NCBI GenBank assembly: GCA_017404145.1
Contig: JAFRCW010000009.1
Coordinates: 1 to 64,000, forward strand
Direction of reading: 5' to 3'
DNA length: 64,000 bases
From: Ruminococcus sp.
Lineage (GTDB): Bacteria; Bacillota; Clostridia; Oscillospirales; Acutalibacteraceae
The notes below the pieces were generated by a model. That model worked only from the letters and a program-made list of their open reading frames with translations, made no database searches and was not told the DNA's origin. This document shows, piece by piece, positions 31,294-40,200 of the stretch. The position numbers were made by a program, and so were the translations under genes. The number at the start of each line of letters is the position of its first letter. Within the stretch, counting starts at the first letter, position 1.

Positions 31294-32606
31294 AAAAGAC
31301 GCCGGATATGGAAAAACTCATCGATACAGCGCTGCACGACAGAGACTGCGAACGCCGGAGAGCTGCTTTGGATCAGTTGGAGGATGAGGAAACACTGCTT
31401 TATATCGCTGAGCATGACGCGGTTGCTTATGTTCGGTTTGCTGCTGTGGAGAAGATCGGAAAAGAAGAAACACTGATTTGGTTTCTCCTGCACGAGAAAT
31501 TCAACGGCATCCGCGAACAGGCTGTGAAAAAGTTAGAGGATCAAAAAACGTTGTGTTATCTCGCGCTGCATGACACATATTATGCTGTTCGGCGGATCGC
31601 TGTGGAGAAGATCGATGATGAGAAAATTCTGATCCAAGTCGCGCTTTCCGATGAAGACAAAGACTGCCGGGCGGCTGCCGCAAAAAAGATCAAGGATCAA
31701 AAAACACTGCTTTACCTCATGCAGCACGATACCAGTTCTCTGATTCGGTTTATTGCCGCAAAGAAGGTTGATGATGAGGAAACCTTGAAAAAAGCAGCGC
31801 TGCATGACGAGGACGAAGATATCCGGTATGCTGCTGTGAGAGGCCTCAAAGATGAGAAAACGCTGATTCACCTCGCGCTGCATGATGCATCTGATTTTGT
31901 CCGTCAAGCCGCCGTGGAAAAGATCGATAACAGGGATGCGCTTTTTGAAGCGGTACTGTACGATAAGGATATCAACGTCCGTATGGCTGCTGTGGAAAAG
32001 CTGGACGACGAGGAACTGCTTATCTATATTACGCTGAATGATATGAGCATAGACGTCCGTCGCGCCGCGGCGCAAAAGCTGAGGGAAGAAAGCCTTGTCA
32101 AAACTGTGCTGTCCAAGGGAGACGCTCAGGCTCGACGGATCGCGATCGAGGAAATCACAGATGAAAAAACGGTACGGGAAATCGGAATAAAGGACAGCGA
32201 TCCGAGTGTTCGGATCGCCGCGATACACAGAATCAGCGACGCTGACTGCTTGGAGAAAGTTTTGCGTTTTGACTGTCACAACGATTGCCGCAAAGCGGCT
32301 CTTCGCCGGTTGGTGGAACTCTCTGACCGGCTGACCGAAAAGCAAAAGGAAAGTATCATCCGTATCGCAGAGCAGGACGCAGAGGCGCTGTTCAAAGAGG
32401 CGGAGCTTTGTCCCGAGTGCGGCGGTGAAGTTTCTGAATATGAAGATACGCATTACCGTATGATTCCCGTTGGGTATGATGAATACGAGTACGAGCCTTT
32501 TATTGCGGATTGCGGAAAGTATTGCGAAGAATGCGGAGAGCGCTACAGCAGCCGCTCCGACTTAGATGAAAGAATAGAAGAATTCAAACGTATGATGATG
32601 GAGTAG
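31290..32606 (+). CDS. HEAT-like repeat protein with C-terminal zinc ribbon
   Basis: From the ATG at 31290 the 438-residue protein is almost wholly built of about 13 tandem helical repeats of 26 residues, with consensus (K/E)TLLYLALHD-(5)-VRRAAVEKIDDE. This is a HEAT/PBS-lyase-like solenoid. Residues about 385-425 form a zinc ribbon: CPECGG, then CEECGE. Such solenoids act as protein-binding scaffolds. An in-frame ATG at 31263 also lacks a ribosome site. No partner is evident; the next gene is a GNAT acetyltransferase 50 bases on. Confidence 0.8.
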   Translation: MKKTPDMEKLIDTALHDRDCERRRAALDQLEDEETLLYIAEHDAVAYVRFAAVEKIGKEETLIWFLLHEKFNGIREQAVKKLEDQKTLCYLALHDTYYAVRRIAVEKIDDEKILIQVALSDEDKDCRAAAAKKIKDQKTLLYLMQHDTSSLIRFIAAKKVDDEETLKKAALHDEDEDIRYAAVRGLKDEKTLIHLALHDASDFVRQAAVEKIDNRDALFEAVLYDKDINVRMAAVEKLDDEELLIYITLNDMSIDVRRAAAQKLREESLVKTVLSKGDAQARRIAIEEITDEKTVREIGIKDSDPSVRIAAIHRISDADCLEKVLRFDCHNDCRKAALRRLVELSDRLTEKQKESIIRIAEQDAEALFKEAELCPECGGEVSEYEDTHYRMIPVGYDEYEYEPFIADCGKYCEECGERYSSRSDLDERIEEFKRMMME

Positions 32607-32657
32607 CCGTCTGAATGATGATGTTTTATAATCCGGAAGAAGGAGAGTCGATCAAAA

Positions 32658-33131
32658 ATGCTTACGGTCAGACGGGCAGTGGAAAAGGATATCCCGAGGA
32701 TACTCGAACTGCTCTTACAAGTGGATATGGTACACCATCTCGGGCGGCCCGATCTCTTCAAGGGTCCCGCGACGAAATATAACGCAGACGAGCTTAGTAA
32801 GATCATCAAAGACGATACGACGCCGGTGTTCGTCTGTGTGGACGAAGAGGATATTCCGCTGGGACACGCCTTTTGTATCCATAAGCAGATCGTCGGCGAT
32901 TCTGTGCTGACCGATATCCGCACGCTGTATATCGACGATATCTGTGTAGACGAAAAGGCGAGAGGCAGTCATATCGGCAAGACGCTCTATGACTATGTCG
33001 TCGTTTACGCCAAAGAACAGGGCTTTTATAACATCACGCTGAATGTCTGGTCATGTAACGAAGGCGCGATGAAGTTTTATGAGGCGATGGGACTTGTCCC
33101 GCAAAAAATCGGAATGGAAAAGGTCTTATAA
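32658..33131 (+). CDS. GNAT-family N-acetyltransferase
   Basis: The 157-residue protein opens LTVRRAVEKDIPRILELLLQVDMVH and has the acetyl-CoA site VDEKARGSHIGKTLYDYVVVYAKEQGF (about 104-130), then NVWSCNEGAMKFYEAMGL. These fix it as a GNAT acetyltransferase. The substrate is unknown. It is followed 12 bases later by a DUF1858 gene. Confidence 0.92.
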   Translation: MLTVRRAVEKDIPRILELLLQVDMVHHLGRPDLFKGPATKYNADELSKIIKDDTTPVFVCVDEEDIPLGHAFCIHKQIVGDSVLTDIRTLYIDDICVDEKARGSHIGKTLYDYVVVYAKEQGFYNITLNVWSCNEGAMKFYEAMGLVPQKIGMEKVL

Positions 33132-33143
33132 CAGGAGAGTAAT

Positions 33144-33368
33144 ATGGACTTTAACGCTAACACCAAGCTGACCGATATTATGGCAGCCTATCCGTGGCTT
33201 TCCGACGAGCTGATCAAGCTCAACAGCGCGTTCGGAGTCATCAAGACGCCGATCGGAAAAATGATGATCAAGGACGCGACGCTTTCGGATCTGAGCCGGA
33301 AGATCGGTATGTCCGATGATGAAGTGATCAAAAAGCTCCGTGAGATGATTAACGCTCACGAAGGATAA
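33144..33368 (+). CDS. DUF1858-domain protein
   Basis: The 74-residue protein is one DUF1858 domain: FNANTKLTDIMAAYPWLSDELIKLNSAFGVIKTPIGKMMIKDATLSDLSRKIGMSDDEVIKKLREMI. The domain often occurs beside redox or hybrid-cluster proteins, but its function is unknown. Here it sits between a GNAT enzyme and the small membrane protein that elsewhere in this window precedes OhrR, which supports a redox link. Confidence 0.85.
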   Translation: MDFNANTKLTDIMAAYPWLSDELIKLNSAFGVIKTPIGKMMIKDATLSDLSRKIGMSDDEVIKKLREMINAHEG

Positions 33369-33440
33369 GCATATGATTGTCAACGCGAAGTCCGATGGAC
33401 TGTGACAGTCTCAATCCTGCCACAAGAAAGAGAGGTGAAA

Positions 33441-33629
33441 ATGATGAAAGGATTATTTGGTTTTGCCTGCGGTTTAGCGGCAGGCGCAGCTCTGACGATG
33501 CTGTATCTGCATAAGGATGCGATCAAGGCGTTATGCACAGGCGAAGAAATGCCCGAGGCTCCCGAGAACTGCCCCTTCTCCAAGGCGGAAAAGGAGTGCT
33601 GTGAGGAAAAAGACGGCGAAGCAGAATAA
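33441..33629 (+). CDS. Small single-pass membrane protein, paralogue of 1406-1570
   Basis: The start at 33441 follows AGAGGTG; the 62-residue product has an N-terminal hydrophobic helix (about 3-22, glycine/alanine-rich), then YLHKDAIKALCTGEEMPEAPENCPFSKAEKECCEE. The pattern YLH-x-x-x-IKA-x-x-TG-x-EMP-x-AP-E-x-CP matches the 54-residue protein before OhrR. Four Cys near the C-terminus could bind metal or form disulfides. Function unknown. Confidence 0.75.
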   Translation: MMKGLFGFACGLAAGAALTMLYLHKDAIKALCTGEEMPEAPENCPFSKAEKECCEEKDGEAE

Positions 33630-33659
33630 TACTATTGACTTTTTACAAAAATCTGTGTA

Positions 33660-33865
33660 AAATAAAAATAGAGAAACGGCATGAGCTGTTTCGCAACACA
33701 ATAAGTTATCTATTTATGATAACCGCCTTGTACCGTTACTACAGGGCGGTTATTTCTTGTTTATGGAAAGCGTAATAAAGAACGCGAATATCATGATCAA
33801 AACAATATATTCCATCAACACACCTCCTTTCAGAGGTGCTGAAACAGCCGCCGCCGTCTCTCTAA
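33660..33865 (-). other. Type I toxin-like transcript, copy 1
   Basis: A TTGGTT-17-TATAAT promoter on the minus strand (TATAAT at 33871-33876) starts a roughly 205-base RNA. Its 5' end (GAGAGACGGCGGCGGCTGTTTC) is complementary to its 3' end (GAAACAGCTCATGCCGTTTC), which leads into a U-rich terminator. Inside, CACCTC pairs with GAGGTG and hides the ribosome site of a 21-codon hydrophobic peptide, and a hairpin CCGCC...GGCGG follows its stop. These are the hallmarks of type I toxin mRNAs. A homologue is at 43240-43436. Confidence 0.6.
33750..33815 (-). CDS. Hydrophobic toxin-like peptide, copy 1 (21 aa)
   Basis: The 21-residue peptide starts MEYIVLIMIFAF, is one hydrophobic helix and ends in INKK. 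It differs from the copy at 43288-43353 at only two residues. A small membrane helix with a basic end, a sequestered AAGGAGG site and folded transcript ends are typical of type I toxins of the TxpA/Fst/Ibs kind. No exact family is recognised, and the antisense antitoxin RNA has not been located. Confidence 0.6.
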   Translation of the reverse strand: MEYIVLIMIFAFFITLSINKK

Positions 33866-33945
33866 GGAACATTATATCATACAAACGTTCTAAAACCAAC
33901 TGTTTTACTAAAAAAGACTGCCGTAAAATTGCGGCAGCCTTGCTG

Positions 33946-34422
33946 TTAACGTATTCTGTTTTTCTTTTTGATGGGTTGAATTCCGATGTACTGCGCTCTG
34001 CCGAACGCAAGGATACAGATGAAAACAATATGGATGAATATCAGACCCAAGCCGAATTTGTTGTTATGGTTAAAAGCGGAAGAAAGATGCAGCTGATATA
34101 AAATATAAAAGACATAGTAAATAATAAACGTCAGCGCGCAGAGAATTCCCCATATCAGAAGATCATCTTGGTTTTCGGGTTTTATCATCATAAAAAAGGT
34201 GACAAAAAACAGGATATTAAAGACTAAGAAAAACCAATAAACGTTTTTATCCCATACCCGCTTGAACAGGATATACGGACCGTAGAATGGGATCAGCGCT
34301 TTCCAGCCCTGCTCTCCCATTTTCTGAAAGATCTTCCAGCCGGCGATATACTGAACGATCAGAACCGGCGCAAGCATAATGCCGTAGATGATCAGGATGG
34401 CGTATGAGTTGGATGCGAACAT
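33946..34422 (-). CDS. DUF5684-like small membrane protein
   Basis: The 158-residue protein has four hydrophobic segments and the motif AGWKIFQKMGEQGWKALIPFYGPYILFKRVW (about 27-58), which marks the DUF5684 family of membrane proteins. It follows the glycosyltransferase by 12 bases and is probably the third gene of that operon. Function unknown. Confidence 0.8.
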   Translation of the reverse strand: MFASNSYAILIIYGIMLAPVLIVQYIAGWKIFQKMGEQGWKALIPFYGPYILFKRVWDKNVYWFFLVFNILFFVTFFMMIKPENQDDLLIWGILCALTFIIYYVFYILYQLHLSSAFNHNNKFGLGLIFIHIVFICILAFGRAQYIGIQPIKKKNRIR

Positions 34423-34434
34423 AGCTTTTTCCCT

Positions 34435-35625
34435 TTATGTCAGTTGATGCTCAAAGCGATACTTCTCGATGATCTCGGCGTATTTTTCCTGCACCTGAGA
34501 GACGATCTGTTCCCAAGTCTTTGGGATCGTCTGTCTCGCGTTTTCGCCGATCTCTTTGAGACGCTGTCTGTCAGAGAAGGCTTTCACGATCTCAGAGTAC
34601 ATCGCGACCTTGTTTTCCGCGGCGGTAAAGCCGGAGAAATCTTTCTTTACCGCTTCGGCGGCGTTAGAGCCCTCAGTCAGCAGGGAGGGCACGCCTAAGG
34701 ACGCCGCTTCTCTGACAACCAGCGGAGAGTTGTCGTATACCGAGGGGAAGAAGAATAAGCCGGCGCTCAGATACAGTCCCTGAATCAAATCCTTGTCGAC
34801 GATCTTTCCGACAAAGCGTACCGCGCCATCGGGGAACGAGAGAGAATCGGCGTATTTTCGGATTTTATCCGCGTCATAGCCGTCCCCGACGATCACCAGT
34901 ATGTAGTCGTCAGACTGATCGCACAGCAGCTTGAAGGTGTCTAAGATCAGCCCCAGATTCTTGTGCCAGATCTGATGTCCGATAAAGAGCAAAAGGTTTT
35001 TGTCTGCGGGAAGATCAAACTGTTTTCTCGCGTTCTCTCTGAGCTCGTCGGGGTTGTCCGGATAGGACATCGAGGAGCCGTTGTCCATCACGAAGATGTC
35101 GCCCTTGTAGCCGTAGGAACGCAGGGTTTCGGCGGTTCCCTCGGAGCAGGACCACACGCTGTCTACCGAGTTGTAGAAACGCACGATATTGTTCGCGACA
35201 ATACGTGCGATCGCCTTGGAATGGGTGATGTGCAGCGCGTCGTCATAGTATTTGGAGTGAAAGGTAGCAACACAGGGGATGGAGAGCTTTTTCGCGCAGG
35301 AGGCGGCGAAGGAGCCTTCCGTGAAAGGACTGTGCGCGTGAAATATATCGATTTTCTTGACATTTAAAAAGGTTCTCAGTCCGCGGTCGGCTTTCGGGGT
35401 TGGAATCACATATTCCGCGATCGGAACTTTGATCGAAGCGGTGCGAAAGACGTCATAAGGGAGTACCTTGTCATTAAAGCTGTGGTGTCCCTTGGGAGCG
35501 ACCACACAGGAGTACGCGCTTTTGTTCATCAGGTTCGCGTAGTTGTGGACGGTATTGACAACGCCGTCGACCAGAGGATAGTACGCGTCAAGGAACTGAG
35601 CGGATTTGATATCAGACGGATTCAT
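34435..35625 (-). CDS. GT4-family glycosyltransferase (diacylglycerol glucosyltransferase-like)
   Basis: A 396-residue GT-B glycosyltransferase. The N-terminal domain has the acceptor loop DGVVNTVHNYA and FHAHSPFTEGSFAASCAKKL; the C-terminal domain has FIGHQIWHKNLGLILD, VGDGYDADKIR and the donor-binding EX7E region PSVYDNSPLVVREAASLGVPSLLTEGSNAAE. This pattern matches glucosyl-diacylglycerol synthases that build membrane glycolipids. It overlaps the upstream flippase-like gene by 14 bases, suggesting synthesis and flipping of one lipid. Confidence 0.87.
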   Translation of the reverse strand: MNPSDIKSAQFLDAYYPLVDGVVNTVHNYANLMNKSAYSCVVAPKGHHSFNDKVLPYDVFRTASIKVPIAEYVIPTPKADRGLRTFLNVKKIDIFHAHSPFTEGSFAASCAKKLSIPCVATFHSKYYDDALHITHSKAIARIVANNIVRFYNSVDSVWSCSEGTAETLRSYGYKGDIFVMDNGSSMSYPDNPDELRENARKQFDLPADKNLLLFIGHQIWHKNLGLILDTFKLLCDQSDDYILVIVGDGYDADKIRKYADSLSFPDGAVRFVGKIVDKDLIQGLYLSAGLFFFPSVYDNSPLVVREAASLGVPSLLTEGSNAAEAVKKDFSGFTAAENKVAMYSEIVKAFSDRQRLKEIGENARQTIPKTWEQIVSQVQEKYAEIIEKYRFEHQLT

Positions 35626-36745
35626 TTTTCATATCCTTTTTCTTTTGCAGTATTTTTTCGAGCGCTTTGCAGCCGTAGATGAGCAGCCCGATCACGATGA
35701 AGGAGTAGTAGCTGAGGAATCGCCACACCAGCATCGCCCAGAACACGCCGGAGGTGTTGAGCGTGGAGAAGATGATATAGAAGGAGCCTTCCGCCGCGCC
35801 CGAGTTGCCCGGGGTGGGGACGATGGTGATAGCGGCATAGATATAAACGCACATCGAAGCCGACTGAAAGAAGTCGATGTTGCCGCCGAAGGTATGCACC
35901 GCGAAGAACGGCATACAGGCGATCGCGATCTGGAATATCGTGGACAGGATCAGAAGCTGCGCCAGAAGACCTTTGCTGTTGGTGATCGCCTTAAGGCTGA
36001 CAGAGTAGTTGTTCAGCCCCTTGACCGCTTTCATGATCGTGTGGTTGGGCTTTTTGACCAGATGCATTTTCGCGCCCAGCTTGACGAAGAACGCGACGAT
36101 CTTCATCGCGATTTTCGGCGCGATCGCCGAGATGATGATCATAATAGGCACAATGGTATAGGCTACCGCGCCGATATATGCGGTGATTTTGATGCCGATC
36201 GCGCTGCCGATGGCATTGTTGTTGAAGATAAATACGACGATCGCCAAAATGACAAAGCCGAACTGCATCGTGAAAAAGCCCGAGAGCGGCATCGCCGACG
36301 CTGCGCCGTCCGAATAGCCGTTTGCGTGCAGATGATAGATCTGAAACGGCTGTCCGCCCGCGCCCGAGGGAGTAATACAGTCATAGTATTTTCCCAGAGC
36401 AGCGGTCTCAAACGCGACTCTGAACGATACTTTTTCCTTCAGATGCTTCATCATCAGCATATATTTGAACGTTTCCGAAAGAAGAACGACCGCCAGACAG
36501 AGGACACCGCCTAAGATGAAGAGGATGTTCGCGATACCGAACGGTTCGGTGTACGCAGTATGCTCCTTGGTGAACTCGTCTTTTGCGGTGAAGTACAGCA
36601 CCACGGCGTTAAACGCAATAAACAGAGCGATGCCGAGACGCTTTTTGAGCTTCGAGTGCTTTTTCGGTTCTTCCTCACTCGATACCTCAACAGCGTTTCT
36701 TTCTTCTGCCATTTCTTCTTTGATTTCTTGTGAAAGTCTGCTCAT
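35612..36745 (-). CDS. Lysylphosphatidylglycerol synthetase-like transmembrane (flippase) protein
   Basis: The 377-residue protein has about eight transmembrane segments and the family hallmark TPSGAGGQPFQIYHLHANG (about 127-145), then PTPGNSGAAEGSFYIIF near residue 310. It belongs to the UPF0104/AglD-like group, the lipid-handling half of MprF without its synthase domain. In operon with the glycolipid glycosyltransferase it probably helps translocate or anchor the glycolipid. Promoter at 36792-36820. Confidence 0.87.
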   Translation of the reverse strand: MSRLSQEIKEEMAEERNAVEVSSEEEPKKHSKLKKRLGIALFIAFNAVVLYFTAKDEFTKEHTAYTEPFGIANILFILGGVLCLAVVLLSETFKYMLMMKHLKEKVSFRVAFETAALGKYYDCITPSGAGGQPFQIYHLHANGYSDGAASAMPLSGFFTMQFGFVILAIVVFIFNNNAIGSAIGIKITAYIGAVAYTIVPIMIIISAIAPKIAMKIVAFFVKLGAKMHLVKKPNHTIMKAVKGLNNYSVSLKAITNSKGLLAQLLILSTIFQIAIACMPFFAVHTFGGNIDFFQSASMCVYIYAAITIVPTPGNSGAAEGSFYIIFSTLNTSGVFWAMLVWRFLSYYSFIVIGLLIYGCKALEKILQKKKDMKNESV

Positions 36746-36791
36746 TGGAATACCTCAAAACGGGAATATTTCTTTAACCACAGATACTACT

Positions 36792-36820
36792 ATTATACTA
36801 TGCATTTCTCATTTTTTCAA
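36792..36820 (-). promoter_or_regulatory. Promoter of the flippase-glycosyltransferase operon
   Basis: TTGAAA, 17 bases, TATAAT on the minus strand, 45 bases before the start codon. Confidence 0.65.
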
Positions 36821-36959
36821 GCATTGTGAAAAGGGAAATATGAACGATGTATGAATTTTGTGCCGTTTCTTTTCACATTCATTTTACAAAATCATCATTT
36901 TCCCGTCATAAAATAACGCTATACTGTTATCACAGAGATAAAGACAGGAGGAATAAACG

Positions 36960-37046
36960 ATGAAAGAGAATAAGATTTTGAAAGTTATATCAACTATGAT
37001 GGCGGCGTTTATGCTCGGAGCGTTTTCCTCCGTAAATCTGCCTTGA
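36960..37046 (+). CDS. Orphan signal-peptide-like frame (28 aa)
   Basis: An ATG at 36960 with AGGAGG upstream encodes MKENKILKVISTMMAAFMLG and eight more residues, a typical signal peptide, then stops. The stop falls just before a dispersed repeat (37054-37088). It looks like the start of a secreted-protein gene cut off by insertion or deletion, though a functional peptide is possible. The 200-base stretch upstream has only weak promoter-like boxes. Confidence 0.4.
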   Translation: MKENKILKVISTMMAAFMLGAFSSVNLP

Positions 37047-37053
37047 ATATAAC

Positions 37054-37088
37054 GTCATTGCGAGGTCTTTCACCCGTGGCAATCTCAA
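37054..37088. repeat. Dispersed GCGAGG...GTGGCAATC repeat, copy 1
   Basis: GTCATTGCGAGG, a short variable core and CGTGGCAATCTC. Related copies lie at 41664-41701 and 53187-53224 in the opposite orientation. Confidence 0.55.
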
Positions 37089-37153
37089 CCGAAATACCAT
37101 TTTGCCCCCAAACAACCCCGGCGTTTTGCCGGGCAGAAGGTATATCATAGATA

Positions 37154-37182
37154 AGAAACGCTCCCGAGACGGGAGCGTTTCT
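37154..37182. terminator. Intrinsic terminator after the large dockerin gene
   Basis: AGAAACGCTCCCG and CGGGAGCGTTTCT are perfect 13-base inverted copies around a three-base loop. Confidence 0.85.
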
Positions 37183-37203
37183 GCGTATGGATTCAGTTGT
37201 GGA

Positions 37204-40200
37204 TCAGACGATCTGAGCGCCGATATCATAGGGGATATCAATATGCGCGAGCCATTTTTGGATATAGGTGGCGTCAATGACAGATACTACGCTATCGTTG
37301 TCAACATCCGCAGCAGTTTCGTTAAAACAATTCACCGGGATAGACGCGCGAACCTTTTGAATAGCGGTTGCGTCGATAACCGAAACGACACCGTCACCGT
37401 CGACGTCGCCGAGGATGTATTCTTCGTCCGGCTGAGTAGGCAGATCCGGAAAACCTTGTGTAGGATATTCATCTAGACTGATGAAAGAAAAACCGTGGTT
37501 TTCTGCGTAATTCTGTGCCGCGGAATAATTATAACCATAAATGGTAAAGTTTTCTATGGTTTCGTAATAACTGATATGTTCATCGTCTTCTGACGGAACA
37601 AAAACATATCCTAATGTACATTCTCCGATCGTTTCAACACTGCTTGGTATGGTGATACTTTTTAGTGAAGGACAATCAGAAAAAGCGTTAGTGTTTATGG
37701 TTTTCAAGGTTTGTGGTAAATTCACTTCATTTAGATTCGGACATCTGCTGAATGCACCGCTTCCGATTGATTCAGCACCCTCTATAATAACCTTTTCCAG
37801 ATTTGGACAGCTATCAAAGGCGTATGACCAAATGGTTTTAACAGAGGCGGGTATAATAACGGTTTCGATGGTTTCTTTGCTATACAAACCGCTTATTTCG
37901 GTTACCGCTATGTCGTTGATTTCAGAGGGAATAACGATATTGCTATCATTGCCTTCGTAGTCGAAAATGCAAATTGTTCCATCTTCATTTATAAAACCGG
38001 TGAATCCATTCAGCTCAACATATTCAGGTTCGACATACGGAGGATAAACGTAAACCGGTTTGGAAAGAACTACGGCTCCATCCGCTGATTGAATGGAAAT
38101 GAATGTTTCTCCTTCACTCACAGCAGTCAGTAAACCGGTTTCGTCAATTGTAACGATGTCTTCGTCATCGCTGCTCCAAATAACTGTTTGATCCGCTTCT
38201 TCGGGATATACGGTCGCTGAGAGTTGTCTTGTCTCTCCGACTTCAAAATAAAGCCAATCATCCTCAAGTACGATATCAAGCGCTTCAACAGCAGGCTCCG
38301 ATACGGTGACTTCACATCTGGTCATCAGACCGTTGGAGGTCATTGCGGAAATATAGGCTGTACCCAGACCGACTGTTGAAATGATACCATTTTCATCCAC
38401 TGTAGCTACAGCATTGTTATCACTACTCCAAGTAACTGTTTGTTCAGCGTTAAGAGGCAGAATAGTTGCGCAGAGTTGTTTTGTTGCATCGACTTCCAGA
38501 TTCAGTTCATAATTATCAAGTTCAATCAGTTCAGGTGTTACGCTTTCGTATTCGCAAATGTATATCATTTTTTGCTGGTCGTAAATCGAACCGGATCCGC
38601 TTGTACCATTCAGATCATTCCATTCTCCTGCTTTTACACTCAGCCCATAATCAAACGAATACATCGAAGCAAACATTTCTTCATTTCCGGGCTCATTCAT
38701 ACTCCAGTTTGTATAAGTCAGAGGTTCATCGGTTATCCATTCAAATTCTTTTGTATCGGCGTTTCGTTTCAAGCCTAACCAACAATTCGCGTTCTGTGAA
38801 GATATCATTGAAAGCACAAAATCGTTTTCCGCTTTATCTGAAACGGTCACAAGATGTCCGCCTTTGCTTTCGCACAGTTCTTTAGCCGTTTCCCAGCTTA
38901 CAGCATTATTATAAAGTTCATATGTTTTTCCGTTATATTCAGAAGTCGAAACAGGATCATAAGAAACATCCTTTTCCCAATGAGCATATACTCTTGTTGA
39001 GTATTCAAAAACAGGTGTTTCCGATGTGATTTCGGTACCTCCGACCTTTGCTGTGTACCAACCGTCAAAAAGATAACCTTCTCTCTCGGGAATCGGTAAG
39101 TTATCATAACAGCTGCCGATATCATAAGAGAGGCTTTGCCATACCGATTGTGTCTCAGGGGTTACATTGGTTGAAGCGCTGGTATCTGAATCATACAGAT
39201 AAAGATTGTTAATATAGAATGTACCCGCTTTATCAAAGTATGAATATATCATATGATCGGAATACTGGTTTTTGTCCATATCAATGATATACGATTTCCA
39301 TGAAGTGGAAAGTGTGATTGTCTTGTTTGTACTTAACCATCCCCATCTTAGATACATCTTAGCGCCATCAACAGATGATTTTGCCCAGAAGCGTAATCTC
39401 ATTTTTTTAGTATCACCTGATAAAGAATTGATACCGTTGCTATCTGTGGCAAGTCTTCCCTTATTGGTATCGGTTTCAAAGCGGAGATGCTTTTTGTTTG
39501 CGCCCGCACTTGATCCGACAATTTTTAAGCTGCTTTGACCGTTAAGCTTTTGTGTATTATCTACGGATACGTTGTATACACTGGTATCCATACTTTTGAT
39601 ATAGGTTGAGTAGTTTTCATCCAATGCTCCGCCTAATATGTAATTACAGCCGCTGTAATTCAAATAGAAATTAAGTGAAGTACTGTTTGGCTTCCAAATC
39701 GGGTAAAAAGTAAAAGTATCATTGTCGACGCTTGTCCACGCTTTACCGAATGTATATGTTTTGCCGGGTGAATAGATGCCCTTTGTATAACCGTTGTTTT
39801 GAATATTTCCCGCCGTCTGCCATTCCAAGGTACTGTTTACATACCATTTGTTGTCAGACTTTCTTTGAACATTATATCCCGCAAATCGATAGCCATCGCA
39901 TTTGAATGCGCATTCGGGAATCGAATAGCTTTTTCCTACGGTTACTGTTTCCGATGGCATACTGCCGGTTCCGCCGTTGGCGTTAAAAGATACTGTATGA
40001 GTTACTATTTTGTTTATTGAAAACCGTTGGGCGGTGCTGTTATTCTTTTTGTATAACTGTATATTTGTGCCGGCTGACATAGTACCGCCGGTAATATCTA
40101 CTGCATAATCGGGATTTTTCTTCGATAATAAATAGTATCCCGATCCGTTTTTGACGATATACCATCGTTGAGCGTCGGTACCGTTGCTATTATACAGTTG

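Noticed and set aside
31290-32400. Tandem DNA repeat array
   Set aside because: The 78-base periodicity reflects protein HEAT repeats that differ strongly at the DNA level.
35606-36514. 302-codon plus-strand frame opposite the flippase gene
   Set aside because: Arg/Asp/His-rich composition typical of an antisense shadow; the minus frame carries conserved family motifs.
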